64,000 bases of DNA, from assembly GCF_032918005.1 (NCBI RefSeq), contig NZ_CP136628.1:1783501-1847500 (forward strand), given 5' to 3'. Under the pieces are notes generated by a model that had not been told where the DNA came from, did not search any database, and was given only the letters and a program-made list of their open reading frames with translations. Position 1 is the first letter of the stretch, and each line of letters starts with the position of its first letter. This document shows positions 1 through 9,437 of the stretch, piece by piece. A program made the position numbers and the translations under genes. This DNA is from Bradyrhizobium sp. NDS-1 (GTDB lineage Bacteria; Pseudomonadota; Alphaproteobacteria; Rhizobiales; Xanthobacteraceae).

Positions 1-2780
1 CCGACCTGGCCGTAGAGGTCGAGATTGAGGCCTGCGAGCTTGATGCCGACATAGGAGCCGAGCACGCCGACGACGACGGACAGAAGCACCGGGATCGGGA
101 TCACCGTGCTCTCATAGAGCGCCACCAGGAACAAATAGGCGAACAGCACGGCAAGCATCAGCACGATCCCGGTCTGGCCGGCCGCCTGTTGCTCCTGGTA
201 CGCGGTGCCGGTCCATGCGAAACTGTAACCCACGGGCAGCACGGCATTTGAGACATCGGCCATCGCGGCCATCGCGGTGCCCGAGGAGACGCCGGGGGCC
301 GGGCTGCCGTTCACTGTGACCGAGCGGTAATTGTTGTAGCGGGTGATCACCTGGGGCCCGGTCACGATCCTGACCCCAGCCAGCGATCTGATCGGCACCA
401 TCTGTCCGGCGGCGTTGCGCAGATAGATGCGCCATATGTCAGAGATATCGCTGCGGTCGAACGCTTCGCCCTGGACGTTAACCTGCCAGGTGCGGCCAAA
501 CCGGTTGAAGTTGTTGACGTAGATGCCGCCGAGCGTCGCCTGCAGGGCGGTGAAGATATCGCTGATCGTCACTCCGAGCGCCTGCGCCTTGCCGCGGTCG
601 ATGTCGAGATGGATCGACGGATTGGTCGCTGTGAAGGTGGAAAAGACGCGCGCCAGACGTGGATCGGCATTGGCGGCGCCGATCAGCGCGTTTGTGACGC
701 TCGAGATCTCGGCCGGGCTCTGTCCTTCCAGTGCCTGGAGCTGGTATTCGAACCCGCCGCCGGTGGAGAGACCGATGATCGGTGGCAGGTTGAACGGCAG
801 CACATTGGCCTGTCGGATCTGCGCGCCGGCCGCGAAGGTCTGCCGGATCAGTGCTTGCGCGGAATCCGTTGCTGCCTTGCGGTCGGCAAATGGCTTCAGG
901 CGCGTCACGACCAGCGCGCTGTTCGATTCGGAGGCGCCGTCGAGCAGGGAAAAGCCGACGATGGCAAGAACGTGGTCGACAGCTGGCATCTGCTTCAGGA
1001 TGTCTTCGATCTCTCGGGTGACTTCGCTGGTTCGCGCCACCGACGCGCCGTCCGGCAATTGCACCGAGGTGAAGAAGGCGCCCTGATCTTCCTCGGGCAG
1101 GAAACCCGTCGGCGTGATCAGCGACATGCCGAAGATGCCGGCGGCAAGGAGCGCGACGAGCAGAGCGGAGAGGCTGGCCATGCGCACGAGGCGACGGACG
1201 CCGCTGCTGTAGCGGTCGCGAATCCAGTCGATCGAGCCGAGGACGCGGCCCATAATGCCGCGCCTGGGTCCGGCGTGGCGCAGGAACAGCGCGCACAGAG
1301 CGGGCGACAGTGTCAGCGCGTTCAACGCTGAGATCACCATCGCGGCGCTGATCGTCACCGCGAACTGGCGAAACAGAGTTCCGGAAACGCCTGGAATGAA
1401 TGCAATAGGTACGAAGACCGACAGCAGCACCAGGGTGATCGCCACGATCGGTGCGGTGATCTGGGTCATGGCCTTCTTGCTGGCCTCGGTCGGAGAAAGG
1501 TCAGGCTCCTCCTGCATGACCCGTTCGACGTTCTCGACGACGACGATGGCATCGTCCACGACGATGCCGATCGCGAGCACCATCGCCAGCAGGGATACCG
1601 TATTGGCGGAATAACCCAGCACCAGCAGGACGGCGAATGTGCCGATCAGGCTCACCGGAACCGCGATTGCCGGGATGACCGTGGCTCGGAGATTGCCGAG
1701 GAAGAGGTACACCACGATCACGACCAGCACGAAGGCCTCGCCCAGCGTCTGCAACACCTCCGCGATGGTGTCGCGCACGAAGCTCGTGGAATCGTATTGC
1801 ACGAGGTAGCTCAGCCCGGCGGGGAAGTGCTGCGACAGCCGCTGCATCGTCGCCGCCACGGCTTGCGCGGTGGTCACCGCGTTGGCGCCCGGCGCCAGAT
1901 AGATCGCGACCGGTACGGCTGCGCGTCCGTCGATCCGCGCTTCGCTGTCGAGGTTTTGCGCGCCCATCTCGACACGGGCAACGTCCTTCACCAGCAGGGA
2001 CGAGCCGTCCGGGTTGGCGCGAAGCACGATATTGGCGAACTGGTCGACGGTGGCGAGCCGGCCCAGGGTCTGCACGTTGAACTGGAATTGCTGGTCCTCA
2101 CTGATCGGGCGCGCGCCGATGCGGCCGACCGGCGCCTGGACGCTTTGCGTGCGAATTGCGGCAATGACGTCCGACGGCGTGAGATTGAGGCTGGTGAGCC
2201 GTTGCGTGTCGAACCAGATCCGCATCGAGTAGTTCATCTTGGCGAACAGATTGGCCTGGCCGACGCCCGGGGTGCTCGCGATCGCGTCGAGCACGTTGAT
2301 GATGGCGTAGTTCGTGATGAACAGCGGATCCTGCTCGCCATTGGCGCTGTAGAGCACGAGGAATTGCAGGATCGACGAGGACCGCTTGCGGACCGTCACG
2401 CCCTGTTGCTGCACTTCGGTCGGCAACTGCGACAGCGCGCTTTGCACGCGGTTGTTGACATTGACGGTGTTGATGTCGGGGTTCGTGCCGAGCGCGAACG
2501 AAACCGTCAGCGTGTAGCTCCCGTCGCTGGCGCTGGTCGATTTCATGTAGAGCGCGCGGTCGACGCCGATGATCTGTGCCTCCAGGGGCTGGGCGACGCT
2601 GTTCTCGACGACTTCGGCGGATGCGCCCGGGAAGGTGCCCGAGACGGTGACCTGTGGCGGCACGATGTCGGGAAATTGCGCCACCGGAATCTGCGTCAGA
2701 GCGAGCGCGCCGGCGATGGTGATGATGAAGGCGATCACCATCGCCAGCCGGGGACGATCGATGAAGACCGCGGACATCAT
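1..2780 (-). CDS. RND efflux pump inner-membrane subunit (AcrB/MexB, HAE1 family), partial
   Basis: Proton-driven inner-membrane pump of a tripartite drug/solvent efflux system. The reading frame stays open from the ATG at 2780 to the left edge (about 926 residues; AcrB relatives have 1030-1050), so only the C-terminal end is missing. Seen directly: an N-terminal membrane anchor with FIDRP, a porter domain, and the TM4 motif GIVVDDAIVVVENVER, whose paired Asp residues relay protons. A second porter half contains GLSTGGGFE. The start overlaps the stop of the adaptor gene (ATGA), so the two are one operon and translationally coupled. No outer-membrane factor or regulator lies on this side; either may lie beyond the edge. 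Substrate unknown. Confidence 0.95.
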   Translation of the reverse strand, partial: MMSAVFIDRPRLAMVIAFIITIAGALALTQIPVAQFPDIVPPQVTVSGTFPGASAEVVENSVAQPLEAQIIGVDRALYMKSTSASDGSYTLTVSFALGTNPDINTVNVNNRVQSALSQLPTEVQQQGVTVRKRSSSILQFLVLYSANGEQDPLFITNYAIINVLDAIASTPGVGQANLFAKMNYSMRIWFDTQRLTSLNLTPSDVIAAIRTQSVQAPVGRIGARPISEDQQFQFNVQTLGRLATVDQFANIVLRANPDGSSLLVKDVARVEMGAQNLDSEARIDGRAAVPVAIYLAPGANAVTTAQAVAATMQRLSQHFPAGLSYLVQYDSTSFVRDTIAEVLQTLGEAFVLVVIVVYLFLGNLRATVIPAIAVPVSLIGTFAVLLVLGYSANTVSLLAMVLAIGIVVDDAIVVVENVERVMQEEPDLSPTEASKKAMTQITAPIVAITLVLLSVFVPIAFIPGVSGTLFRQFAVTISAAMVISALNALTLSPALCALFLRHAGPRRGIMGRVLGSIDWIRDRYSSGVRRLVRMASLSALLVALLAAGIFGMSLITPTGFLPEEDQGAFFTSVQLPDGASVARTSEVTREIEDILKQMPAVDHVLAIVGFSLLDGASESNSALVVTRLKPFADRKAATDSAQALIRQTFAAGAQIRQANVLPFNLPPIIGLSTGGGFEYQLQALEGQSPAEISSVTNALIGAANADPRLARVFSTFTATNPSIHLDIDRGKAQALGVTISDIFTALQATLGGIYVNNFNRFGRTWQVNVQGEAFDRSDISDIWRIYLRNAAGQMVPIRSLAGVRIVTGPQVITRYNNYRSVTVNGSPAPGVSSGTAMAAMADVSNAVLPVGYSFAWTGTAYQEQQAAGQTGIVLMLAVLFAYLFLVALYESTVIPIPVLLSVVVGVLGSYVGIKLAGLNLDLYGQV

Positions 2781-4018
2781 GGCCTGTCGCCCGCCCGTCC
2801 GGCCTTGCCGGAGGTGCCCGGAGCTGCTTGCGGGGCCGCACCATCCGCGGCCTTCATGATCGACAGGATCATTGGGCTTGCCGGCCCCGGCGAAACGACC
2901 TGGCCGGGGCGAACCCGCTGCAGCCCTTCGACGATCACCCTGTCGCCGGCCGCGAGCCCGGCGATGACTGCCGCGATGGTCGGCGTCGATTGCCCGAGCT
3001 GGATGCGGCGCTGCTCGGCCTTGTCGTCGGCGCCGACTGCGAGAACATAATCGCCCTGCTGATCGGAGAGTACGGCGGAGCGCGGGATCGCCAGCACCTC
3101 GATCGGCTGGACCCCCTCCAGCACGACCGTCACGAATTCGCCGTCGGTCAGCTCGTGAACGGTGACGCCGGGCGCCGAGGACGCCCGCAGGATGGGATTG
3201 CCGATCTCGCCGCGCACGGTGATCGTGTCGGTGTTCTGGGCAATGGTATTGTCGACGAAATTCAGTTTGCCGGACTGACCGTACATGCGGCCGTCGGGCA
3301 GTCGCAGCCTGATGACGACGGCCTCCAGGCCGCCTTGCGGCCCGTATCGTTCCCGTAGTTCCAGTCCTTGGCGCAATGGCACGGGGAAGGTGACATACAT
3401 CGGGTCCTGACTGACGATGGTGGTCAGCACGCCCGAGCTTGGGCCGACGACGTTGCCTTCCGTCAAAGCCGTGCGTCCGATCTTGCCGGCGATCGGCGCG
3501 ACGATCTTGGTGTAGTCGAGATTGATCCGGGAGGCCTGAGCCTGGGCTTGCGCGGCCTGGACCTGGGCTTCGAGGCTGAGCTGGTTCGCGATGGCGGCGT
3601 CGTAGGTGGATTGTTGCCCGGCAGGGCCTCCGAGCAGAGTCCGCGCACGTTCCGTCGTCTGCTTGGCATTCTCGAGTGTCGCCTGAAGCTGCGCCACCTG
3701 CGCCTGTTTCGACGCCAGATCCGCTTCGAATGGGCCACGTTCGAGCCGGTAGAGCTCATCGCCTTTGCTGACCTCGGCGCCTTCCTCGAACAGGCGCCGT
3801 TCCAGAAATGCGGTGACGCGCGCAACAACATCGACCCGGTTGATCGCCTCGATCCGCCCGAGAAATTCACTGCTCTCGGTGATGGGTCGCCTTATTGCCT
3901 CCACCACGCCGACCGCGGGTGGCCCCGGCGCGGCGGGCTGGGTCCGGCCCGGCCCGCCGGCGATGATCGTCGGGAGAATTGCCACCAGCAGCCTGATCGA
4001 GACGCCAGCAAGGTTCAT
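2777..4018 (-). CDS. RND efflux periplasmic adaptor subunit (AcrA/MexA, HlyD-like)
   Basis: Periplasmic adaptor (413 aa) linking the RND pump to an outer-membrane channel. The ATG at 4018 is chosen because AAGGAGCGGACA sits just before it; a longer frame to 4063 lacks such a site. It starts with a signal peptide (residues 1-26). Then come the first half of a lipoyl-like domain, an Ala/Gln-rich coiled-coil hairpin (about 85-165), the second lipoyl half (KIVAPIAGKIGRT) and the beta-barrel region. The C-terminus matches the membrane-proximal domain (AIPRSAVLSDQQGDYVLAV). No lipobox Cys was seen near the signal peptide, so it is probably not a lipoprotein. Stop overlaps the pump start. Confidence 0.95.
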   Translation of the reverse strand: MNLAGVSIRLLVAILPTIIAGGPGRTQPAAPGPPAVGVVEAIRRPITESSEFLGRIEAINRVDVVARVTAFLERRLFEEGAEVSKGDELYRLERGPFEADLASKQAQVAQLQATLENAKQTTERARTLLGGPAGQQSTYDAAIANQLSLEAQVQAAQAQAQASRINLDYTKIVAPIAGKIGRTALTEGNVVGPSSGVLTTIVSQDPMYVTFPVPLRQGLELRERYGPQGGLEAVVIRLRLPDGRMYGQSGKLNFVDNTIAQNTDTITVRGEIGNPILRASSAPGVTVHELTDGEFVTVVLEGVQPIEVLAIPRSAVLSDQQGDYVLAVGADDKAEQRRIQLGQSTPTIAAVIAGLAAGDRVIVEGLQRVRPGQVVSPGPASPMILSIMKAADGAAPQAAPGTSGKAGRAGDRP

Positions 4019-4073
4019 TGTCCGCTCCTTGCAACCGGGCTTGGGACCGGGCCGGTGCTTCACCGGCGCCTCC

Positions 4074-4316
4074 TTACTCCCGCGGTGCTCGATCGCCGCG
4101 CACGGGCTCGTCGTAACCCCTGCGCCGGCTATAGAACATCAGTGCGATCAAGCCGCCGCCGGACACCAGCATCAGGATTGCAGCGCCTACCAGGATGGCG
4201 TTGCGGTAAAACGGCATTGATGGCGCTTCCTGCCATACCGCCAGGGTGTACCAGGTCGCCAGAACGAGAAGCGCCGCGAGAATGGCTCCGAGAAGCCATA
4301 GGTTGGTGTGGCGCAC
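4074..4316 (-). CDS. Small two-helix membrane protein
   Basis: Eighty residues with two clear membrane segments (about 7-27 and 39-62) and a charged Arg/Glu-rich C-terminal tail. Start is a GTG at 4316 preceded by GGAGGAGATC. It lies 55 nt upstream of the RND adaptor gene on the same strand and may be co-transcribed with it. No family recognised; function unknown. A role as accessory membrane protein of the pump would be a guess from position only. Confidence 0.6.
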   Translation of the reverse strand: MRHTNLWLLGAILAALLVLATWYTLAVWQEAPSMPFYRNAILVGAAILMLVSGGGLIALMFYSRRRGYDEPVRGDRAPRE

Positions 4317-4398
4317 GATCTCCTCCGTCGTCCGGCTCGGTGCTACCCGGCGCCTTCATGACCCGTCGGCCGCCTTGCGGTTGCGCAAGGGCGTGGGC

Positions 4399-4677
4399 CT
4401 AGAGCCACCGCCATCCGCAGCGCCGACGCCCGCGATGCCACCAGCAAACCCAGCGGCGGCTGCGCGGTCGCCGGCGGCGCCAGCCAGGACGAGGCGGCGG
4501 TCCCCATTGTGCCTGCGTCAGGAGATCCGGCCGCCGGTCGGTCTGGCCGAGATCGGGTGCGATCGGCATCGCTTCCGCAACCGCAATGAAGCGGACGCCG
4601 ATGGCGCCGATCGCCGCGACAGCTGCGGCATTTCGGGCAAGGCCAAGGAAAGCGCGGCGGTTGGGCGTATCCATCAT
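4399..4677 (-). CDS. Small exported TAT-signal protein with Arg/Trp/Cys-rich tail
   Basis: A 92-residue protein starting at the ATG at 4677, which follows GGGAGAGAAG; the frame stays open upstream to 4899 but without a better start. It begins with a twin-arginine-like signal (NRRAFLGLARN followed by an Ala-rich hydrophobic stretch), a short linker, and a basic tail rich in Arg, Trp and Gly ending in CGWRWL. Short proteins with this layout are common in Bradyrhizobium and are often annotated only as TAT-signal or protamine-like. Cellular role unknown. It ends 82 nt before the small membrane protein gene on the same strand. Confidence 0.6.
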   Translation of the reverse strand: MMDTPNRRAFLGLARNAAAVAAIGAIGVRFIAVAEAMPIAPDLGQTDRRPDLLTQAQWGPPPRPGWRRRRPRSRRWVCWWHRGRRRCGWRWL

Positions 4678-4691
4678 CTTCTCTCCCTGTG

Positions 4692-5249
4692 TTACGCAGT
4701 CCGTCGCACGGACTGAAGCGCGTAAAGCAGCCAGGCGAGGCCGTGCGAGATCAGGTCGACGCCAAGCAGGAATCCGAGGATCCACGGGCTCATGGTGACG
4801 AAGCTGAACAGGATCAGCGCGCCGGCGACCAACCCGAAGATGCCGGAGATCAGCATCATCCATCCGCTTTCGCGCCAATGGGCAAAGCTCAGCACGCATC
4901 GAATGACACCTGAGGCGATCAGGACCGCGCCTAGAAAATACGTGAGGATCAGGGCGCCGGAGGCGGGTTCAGTCAGCAGCACGAGCCCGAAGGCGACGTA
5001 GAGGGCGCCGAGCAGGATCTGCCACAGGAAGCCGCCCCATCCTTTGGTCCAGAAGGCGTGGACGATCTCGAATGCGCCGGCCGCGATCGCGGTCAATCCG
5101 ATCAACTTCACGCTGATGATGGTCGCGAACGCCACGTCGCTGAGGGCTGCGATACCGGCGGCGATCATGACGACGCCAAGGAGAGCGCAAACCCACAGGG
5201 GTGGAGGGCCCAGAGCTGCGATGCCGGACCGGCTGTCATAGACTGTCAT
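4692..5249 (-). CDS. HdeD family (DUF308) acid-resistance membrane protein
   Basis: Inner-membrane protein of 185 residues built from six hydrophobic helices in the repeated pattern of DUF308/HdeD. Recognisable segments are GVVMIAAGIAAL, LLGALYVAFGLVLL and YFLGAVLIASGVIRCV. HdeD in E. coli protects against acid and organic acids at high cell density; by family that is the expected role, but no substrate is known. Start at the ATG at 5249 with an AGGAG upstream. It sits just upstream of the small TAT-signal gene (14 nt gap), so the two are probably one unit. No EcfG-type promoter was found in the 139 nt upstream. Confidence 0.9.
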   Translation of the reverse strand: MTVYDSRSGIAALGPPPLWVCALLGVVMIAAGIAALSDVAFATIISVKLIGLTAIAAGAFEIVHAFWTKGWGGFLWQILLGALYVAFGLVLLTEPASGALILTYFLGAVLIASGVIRCVLSFAHWRESGWMMLISGIFGLVAGALILFSFVTMSPWILGFLLGVDLISHGLAWLLYALQSVRRTA

Positions 5250-5388
5250 GCCACGCTCCTGATCTACTAGGGATCGCCACCCCGACGCGACGGTAGCTTT
5301 GGAGCCGGAGCGTCGACATCCGACGAAACCCTGAGCGACCGGGCGGGAATGTTCGCATGGAGTCTCGGGAGGGATCGCCCTGAACGAG

Positions 5389-5874
5389 CTAGCGCCTGCG
5401 GCGCGGACCGAGAGAGAGGTTGGTCACGCCCGCCGCCAGGTTGATTCCAATGGATCGCTCGATCGAAAGCGGCTGCAACATCACGCTCCGGCGCGAGCCG
5501 CCAATCAGGACATTGGCCCCGAGGCCGGGGCCGAATGCGACATTGGCGCTCGCGCCCACATAGTTTCCGCGCAACGTGCCGGGACCGATCCGCGAATTCT
5601 TGGCGAAGACCGCCCAGGAGAGACTACCCGCGGAGGTCGCTCCCAGGTCGAGACCGACGCGCCTTATGCGTCCCTCGTAGATGTATTGTCGAGGCGGTCT
5701 GCGGGCATAGAAGAAAGTACAGCGCAGCGATTGCACCGATCCGAGGACCAAGCCCACGCGCGGTGAGCTGAGGCATAGCAGTCTGCCGACCCGGAATGCG
5801 TCGGCGCGGGCGGGCGAGGCGGCGGTGCAAAGCAACGCGCATGCGGCAAGGCAAAGGAACCGTATCATTGGCAT
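5389..5874 (-). CDS. DUF992 domain exported protein
   Basis: Exported protein of 161 residues: signal peptide (1-25, cut near ARADA), then one DUF992 domain with its usual landmarks. These are VGRLLCLSSPRVGLVLGS at the start, a LSWAVFA strand, GNYVGASANVAFGPGLGANV, and the C-terminal VMLQPLSIERSIGINLAAGV. The domain is common in Rhizobiales and has no known function; it is predicted periplasmic. The ATG at 5874 is chosen over the ATG at 5868 because GGAGG sits five bases before it. The upstream gene ends immediately before (TGA next to ATG), so it is the last gene of a three-gene unit with the two membrane proteins upstream. Confidence 0.85.
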   Translation of the reverse strand: MPMIRFLCLAACALLCTAASPARADAFRVGRLLCLSSPRVGLVLGSVQSLRCTFFYARRPPRQYIYEGRIRRVGLDLGATSAGSLSWAVFAKNSRIGPGTLRGNYVGASANVAFGPGLGANVLIGGSRRSVMLQPLSIERSIGINLAAGVTNLSLGPRRRR

Positions 5875-6468
5875 TCAAGCCTCCATCTGGTCGTTCATGG
5901 GCGCGGCCGCGGGCCGTCGATCCTGGCGAAGCCAGAACGTGATGCCGAGGCCGATCAACAGCACCGCGCCAAGCAGGAAAAAGAAGACGGATTGCTTCAG
6001 CCAGGATATCGCCGGAACGGTCACGCCCATCGCAAGGCCCAGAAATGAAATCTGTAGCGACAGAAGGCTGACGCCCGCGAGGAAAGTGCCGAGCGCGAGC
6101 AACGTCAGCAGGACCAAGCCGGTCGCAGGTGTCGGGAGCAGTTGCTGAACCCCCGACATCAGCATGATGTTCATCGTGACCAGTACGGCAATCCAGTGCA
6201 GCGCCTGGGTCCAGATCAATCGGAGCTGGGCGTCCTTGCCTTGTGTCTCCGGCCATTTCGTGACGACGCAGACCACGCCGATGGCGAGCGCCAGGAACTC
6301 CCAGTAGCCGACGAGAGGCTGGTGGGAGACGTTGGTATAGGCGACGCCTGCGACGGCGAGCACCAGCGCCACCACATAAGGGAGTTGCTGCCACAAGAAA
6401 CGGGCCATGTTGAATTGAGGCGCGGCAGGCTCCGCGCCCTCGTTCCGTTGTAGATCGGTCTCGCTCAT
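5875..6468 (-). CDS. Hypothetical six-helix inner-membrane protein
   Basis: A 197-residue protein with a short polar N-terminus (MSETDLQRNEG) followed by about six hydrophobic helices and a charged C-terminal tail. No family recognised from sequence. It lies 11 nt downstream of the AI-2E-family permease and its stop abuts the DUF992 start, so it is the middle gene of a tight unit. The ATG at 6468 has only a weak GTGGACC upstream, consistent with coupling to the preceding gene. Function unknown; the context suggests an envelope role. Confidence 0.75.
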   Translation of the reverse strand: MSETDLQRNEGAEPAAPQFNMARFLWQQLPYVVALVLAVAGVAYTNVSHQPLVGYWEFLALAIGVVCVVTKWPETQGKDAQLRLIWTQALHWIAVLVTMNIMLMSGVQQLLPTPATGLVLLTLLALGTFLAGVSLLSLQISFLGLAMGVTVPAISWLKQSVFFFLLGAVLLIGLGITFWLRQDRRPAAAPMNDQMEA

Positions 6469-6479
6469 GGTCCACCCAC

Positions 6480-7601
6480 TCACGATCGGTTGCTGCCGAA
6501 CGTCGGCTTGGGGTCGTCGCCGAGATAGTCCTCGACGTAGAACCGGATGATTGCGACACGGCCGATTGCCACCAGGGGCATGGCCATCGCGATGCCCAGG
6601 ACGCCGAACAGTGCGCCAAGCATCACGATCGCGACGAGCGTCCAGGCAGGTGGGATCTCGACCGCCTGACGGTGGATCAGCGGGCCGATCACGTAGCCTT
6701 CGATCGACTGGATGATCGTGTAGATGAGCACGGCCCAGATCAGAAGCGAGCCGCCGAGTGGCATTGCGACGAGCGCGATCGGAAGCGCCGCCACGATCGG
6801 TCCGAGGTACGGAATGAAGTTCGACAAGCCTGCCTGCAGTCCGAGCACCAGAGGTCCGGGCAGCCCGACCAGATAGAGTGCGACCCAGACGCACAGCGTC
6901 ATGAGAATGATTCGAATGAACTGTCCGATCAGCCACAACCGCATTACGCTGCCCATCTCGTCCATGACCGCTCTTGTTCGCGCGCGGTAGGGTCGCTTCA
7001 CCAACATGACCAGGCTCTCGCGATGGCTGGTCGGATCGAAGGCGAAGAGGATTCCGAGGAATACGATGACCAGCGCGCCGGTCAGAAGACTCGATGCTCC
7101 GCCGAGCACGAACTGGGCGTGGCTGAGAAAACGCCCCTGGTCCGAGAACAGCCATTGCGCAAAGTCGCGGCCCCATTCCGGGCCGAGCAGGTCGACTCCG
7201 TAGGACAGGAGATGCTCCTGCAGGACGTCGATCTGGCTGTCCATGACCTTCAGCAGCAGGCGGGTCTGCTCCGGTAGCTTGCCAGCGCCCCATACCAATC
7301 CAAATCCCGACAGGGCGGAGAACAGCAGCAGGACGATCGTCAGCCGCCAGACGCGAGCGAGCGGAAGGATCGGGGCCAGCGCCCTTGCGCAGGCATCCAG
7401 AAATGCGCCGAACAACACGCCTGCAAAGATGAGCAGGAGACTGGACACTGTCTGCCACGCCAGGAACAGGAGGACGCAGGCAGCGAGCAGGCTGAGCGCG
7501 GTCGCGAGAACGCCGCGCCCGGCTTGCTCCGGCAGGCCGCTGGACTCCTCGTGCGGAACGAGTTCGCGAAGCCGCTCCGGCCCTGTTCTGGAATCGCTCA
7601 T
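6480..7601 (-). CDS. AI-2E family transporter (PerM/YdiK-like permease)
   Basis: Polytopic inner-membrane protein (373 aa) of the AI-2E exporter/PerM family. Members export small solutes or act as Na+/H+ antiporters; the substrate cannot be read from sequence. Seen: N-terminal helices, a soluble middle segment (about 100-160), and the conserved C-terminal half with FIPYLGPIVAALP, then SIEGYVIGPLIHRQAVEIPP and GVLGIAMAMPLVAI. The ATG at 7601 is preferred over a TTG at 7613, which lacks a ribosome site. First gene of a unit with the six-helix protein and DUF992. Confidence 0.9.
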   Translation of the reverse strand: MSDSRTGPERLRELVPHEESSGLPEQAGRGVLATALSLLAACVLLFLAWQTVSSLLLIFAGVLFGAFLDACARALAPILPLARVWRLTIVLLLFSALSGFGLVWGAGKLPEQTRLLLKVMDSQIDVLQEHLLSYGVDLLGPEWGRDFAQWLFSDQGRFLSHAQFVLGGASSLLTGALVIVFLGILFAFDPTSHRESLVMLVKRPYRARTRAVMDEMGSVMRLWLIGQFIRIILMTLCVWVALYLVGLPGPLVLGLQAGLSNFIPYLGPIVAALPIALVAMPLGGSLLIWAVLIYTIIQSIEGYVIGPLIHRQAVEIPPAWTLVAIVMLGALFGVLGIAMAMPLVAIGRVAIIRFYVEDYLGDDPKPTFGSNRS

Positions 7602-7642
7602 GGATCGGTCCAATCGCGAGGGTGGATGATCGTTCGCGGCAC

Positions 7643-7879
7643 CTAGGTGCGGACGCGCCGGCTGCCGAAATGCGGATGCTTGCCGCCGCGATGGCGCCAG
7701 TAGCGGTGCTTGGTCGGGTTCGTATTGACATTGGGCGCCACGTTCTTCGCCGACGCGCCGGTGTCCTTCGGCGCCAGCACTCCCTTGTCAGTCGACTGGG
7801 CCAGCAACGGGGTTGGAGTTACGGAAATCGCCACCAACCCGCCCAGGATCAGGGCGCCCCAGATGGTTCGAATGCTCAT
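7643..7879 (-). CDS. Small secreted basic protein, unknown function
   Basis: A 78-residue exported protein. The ATG at 7879 is preceded by GGAGGCGAAT, which decides it over an ATG at 7891. Signal peptide about 1-28 (ending near LLAQS), then a low-complexity mature part of about 50 residues ending in a His/Arg-rich tail (KHRYWRHRGGKHPHFGSRRVRT in part). No family recognised. The basic tail could bind nucleic acid, metal or envelope polymer, but nothing in the sequence tests this. It follows the broken APC permease gene by 30 nt on the same strand. Confidence 0.55.
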   Translation of the reverse strand: MSIRTIWGALILGGLVAISVTPTPLLAQSTDKGVLAPKDTGASAKNVAPNVNTNPTKHRYWRHRGGKHPHFGSRRVRT

Positions 7880-7909
7880 ATTCGCCTCCATGCAGCCAAG
7901 GACCAGGAC

Positions 7910-9348
7910 TCAAATCGAGATGGCTCCGGTGGACAGTGCGTAGACGCCGACACATGCGGCGACCGTGATCACCGCAAAGAGGACTGCCTCGAATGGCCTG
8001 AATGCCGCTTCCTTGCGCTCGCGCCGGGCGAGAAGAAACAGCAGCGTGCCGGGCGCATAGAGGATCGAGGACAGCAGGAGAAACTTCGGCCCGCCTGCGT
8101 AGATCATGCCGGCCGCGTAGACCGTCGCGACTGCCGAGCGGATCCAATCAACGACACGGGCGCGTTCGCCGGCGCCGTAGGCCTCGCCGGTCCAGGCGAG
8201 CTTGAGACCGTAAGCCGCAACAAAGAAATACGGGATCAGCGTCATCGCGCTCGTCATCTTCAAGGCGAGCGTGAAGGCATATTCCGCAAACCAGGTGACG
8301 AGGAGGAAAGTCTGGATGACGCAGTTGGTGAGCCAGAGCGCTCCAGCAGGGACCTTGTACGCGTTCACTGTTGCGAGAAAGGACGGCATGGTGCGGTGGA
8401 CCGCCGCGGAATGCAGCACCTCAGCCGCCAGGAGTGACCAGGACAGGTAGTTGCCGAGGACCGAGATCAGGAGTGCCACGCTGATGAACATGCTGCCCCA
8501 GCGGCCGACGATCGCTTCCATGACCCGGCCATGGATGGCGTCGGCAGATCCGCCAGTTCCGGCCGCAGCAGCACGCCATAGGACAGCAATGTCACGAGGA
8601 CGAGCAAGCTGAGCACCGTCAGAAAGCCGGCAATGGTTGCAAACCCAACATCGGTGCGGCTCCTGGCATAGCGGGAATAGACACTGGCGCCTTCAATCCC
8701 GACGAACACGAACACGGTCAGGAGCATCGTGCCGCGAACCTGGGTGAGCACATTTGAATGCTCAGGCTGCTCCGTTCCCGTGAAGTTCATGGAGAAAAGC
8801 CCGCCGTCGAAGGCGATGGCCGCGGCCGCGATGAACAGCAGGATCGGGATGATCTTGGCGTAGGTCGCGATCGTATTGAGCGTGGCGGCGTTTTTGATGC
8901 CGCGCAGCAGCAGAATGTGCACGCTCCACAGCAGGACGGACGCCGAAGCGATCGCCACCGCCGTTGTACCGTCACCGAAGACAGGAAAGAACTGTCCGAG
9001 TGTTGCCTTGATCAAGACGAGACAGGCGACATCCGCAAGGCAGCATCCGATCCAGTACCCCACGGCCGAAGCGAAGCCGATATACTCGCCGAAGCCGGCC
9101 CTGGCGTAGGCATAGATGCCGGCGTCGAGGTCCGGCTTTCGGTACGACAAGGCCTGGAACACGAAGGCGAGCATCAGCATGCCGGAGCCTGCGATCGTCC
9201 AGGCGATCATCGCGCCGAGCGCACCCGTGGTCCGCCCGAATGATGCAGGGAGTGCGAAAATGCCGGAGCCGACCATCGACCCCACCACGAGCGCGATGAG
9301 CGCATTGCGCGAGAGTTTTTGGTCGACCTCATTCGGTAACGAAGCCAT
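7910..9348 (-). pseudogene. APC superfamily amino-acid antiporter (ArcD/arginine:ornithine-like), frameshifted
   Basis: Two overlapping minus-strand frames (start to about 8522, then about 8521 to 7910) together spell a complete 12-helix APC transporter. It parallels the intact gene at 11642-13075 throughout, for instance [21 protein letters not shown] near the N-terminus. The frames part after PSM-A-G: 11 nt separate the PSM codon from the downstream Glu codon (8529-8519), where the intact paralog has 12. A single base is therefore missing around 8522-8529, next to a GGG run. The first frame ends in unrelated residues soon after. Either a recent inactivating deletion or a sequencing error. 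Start taken at the ATG at 9348. Confidence 0.85.
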
Positions 9349-9437
9349 GGCAAGATGGCCTTCCAATCCGCGATCGGCGGACACCGATGCCGCTCGATCC
9401 CGGCGAAGACCTTAGAGGCGGCTTTCCCGCTGGCACA

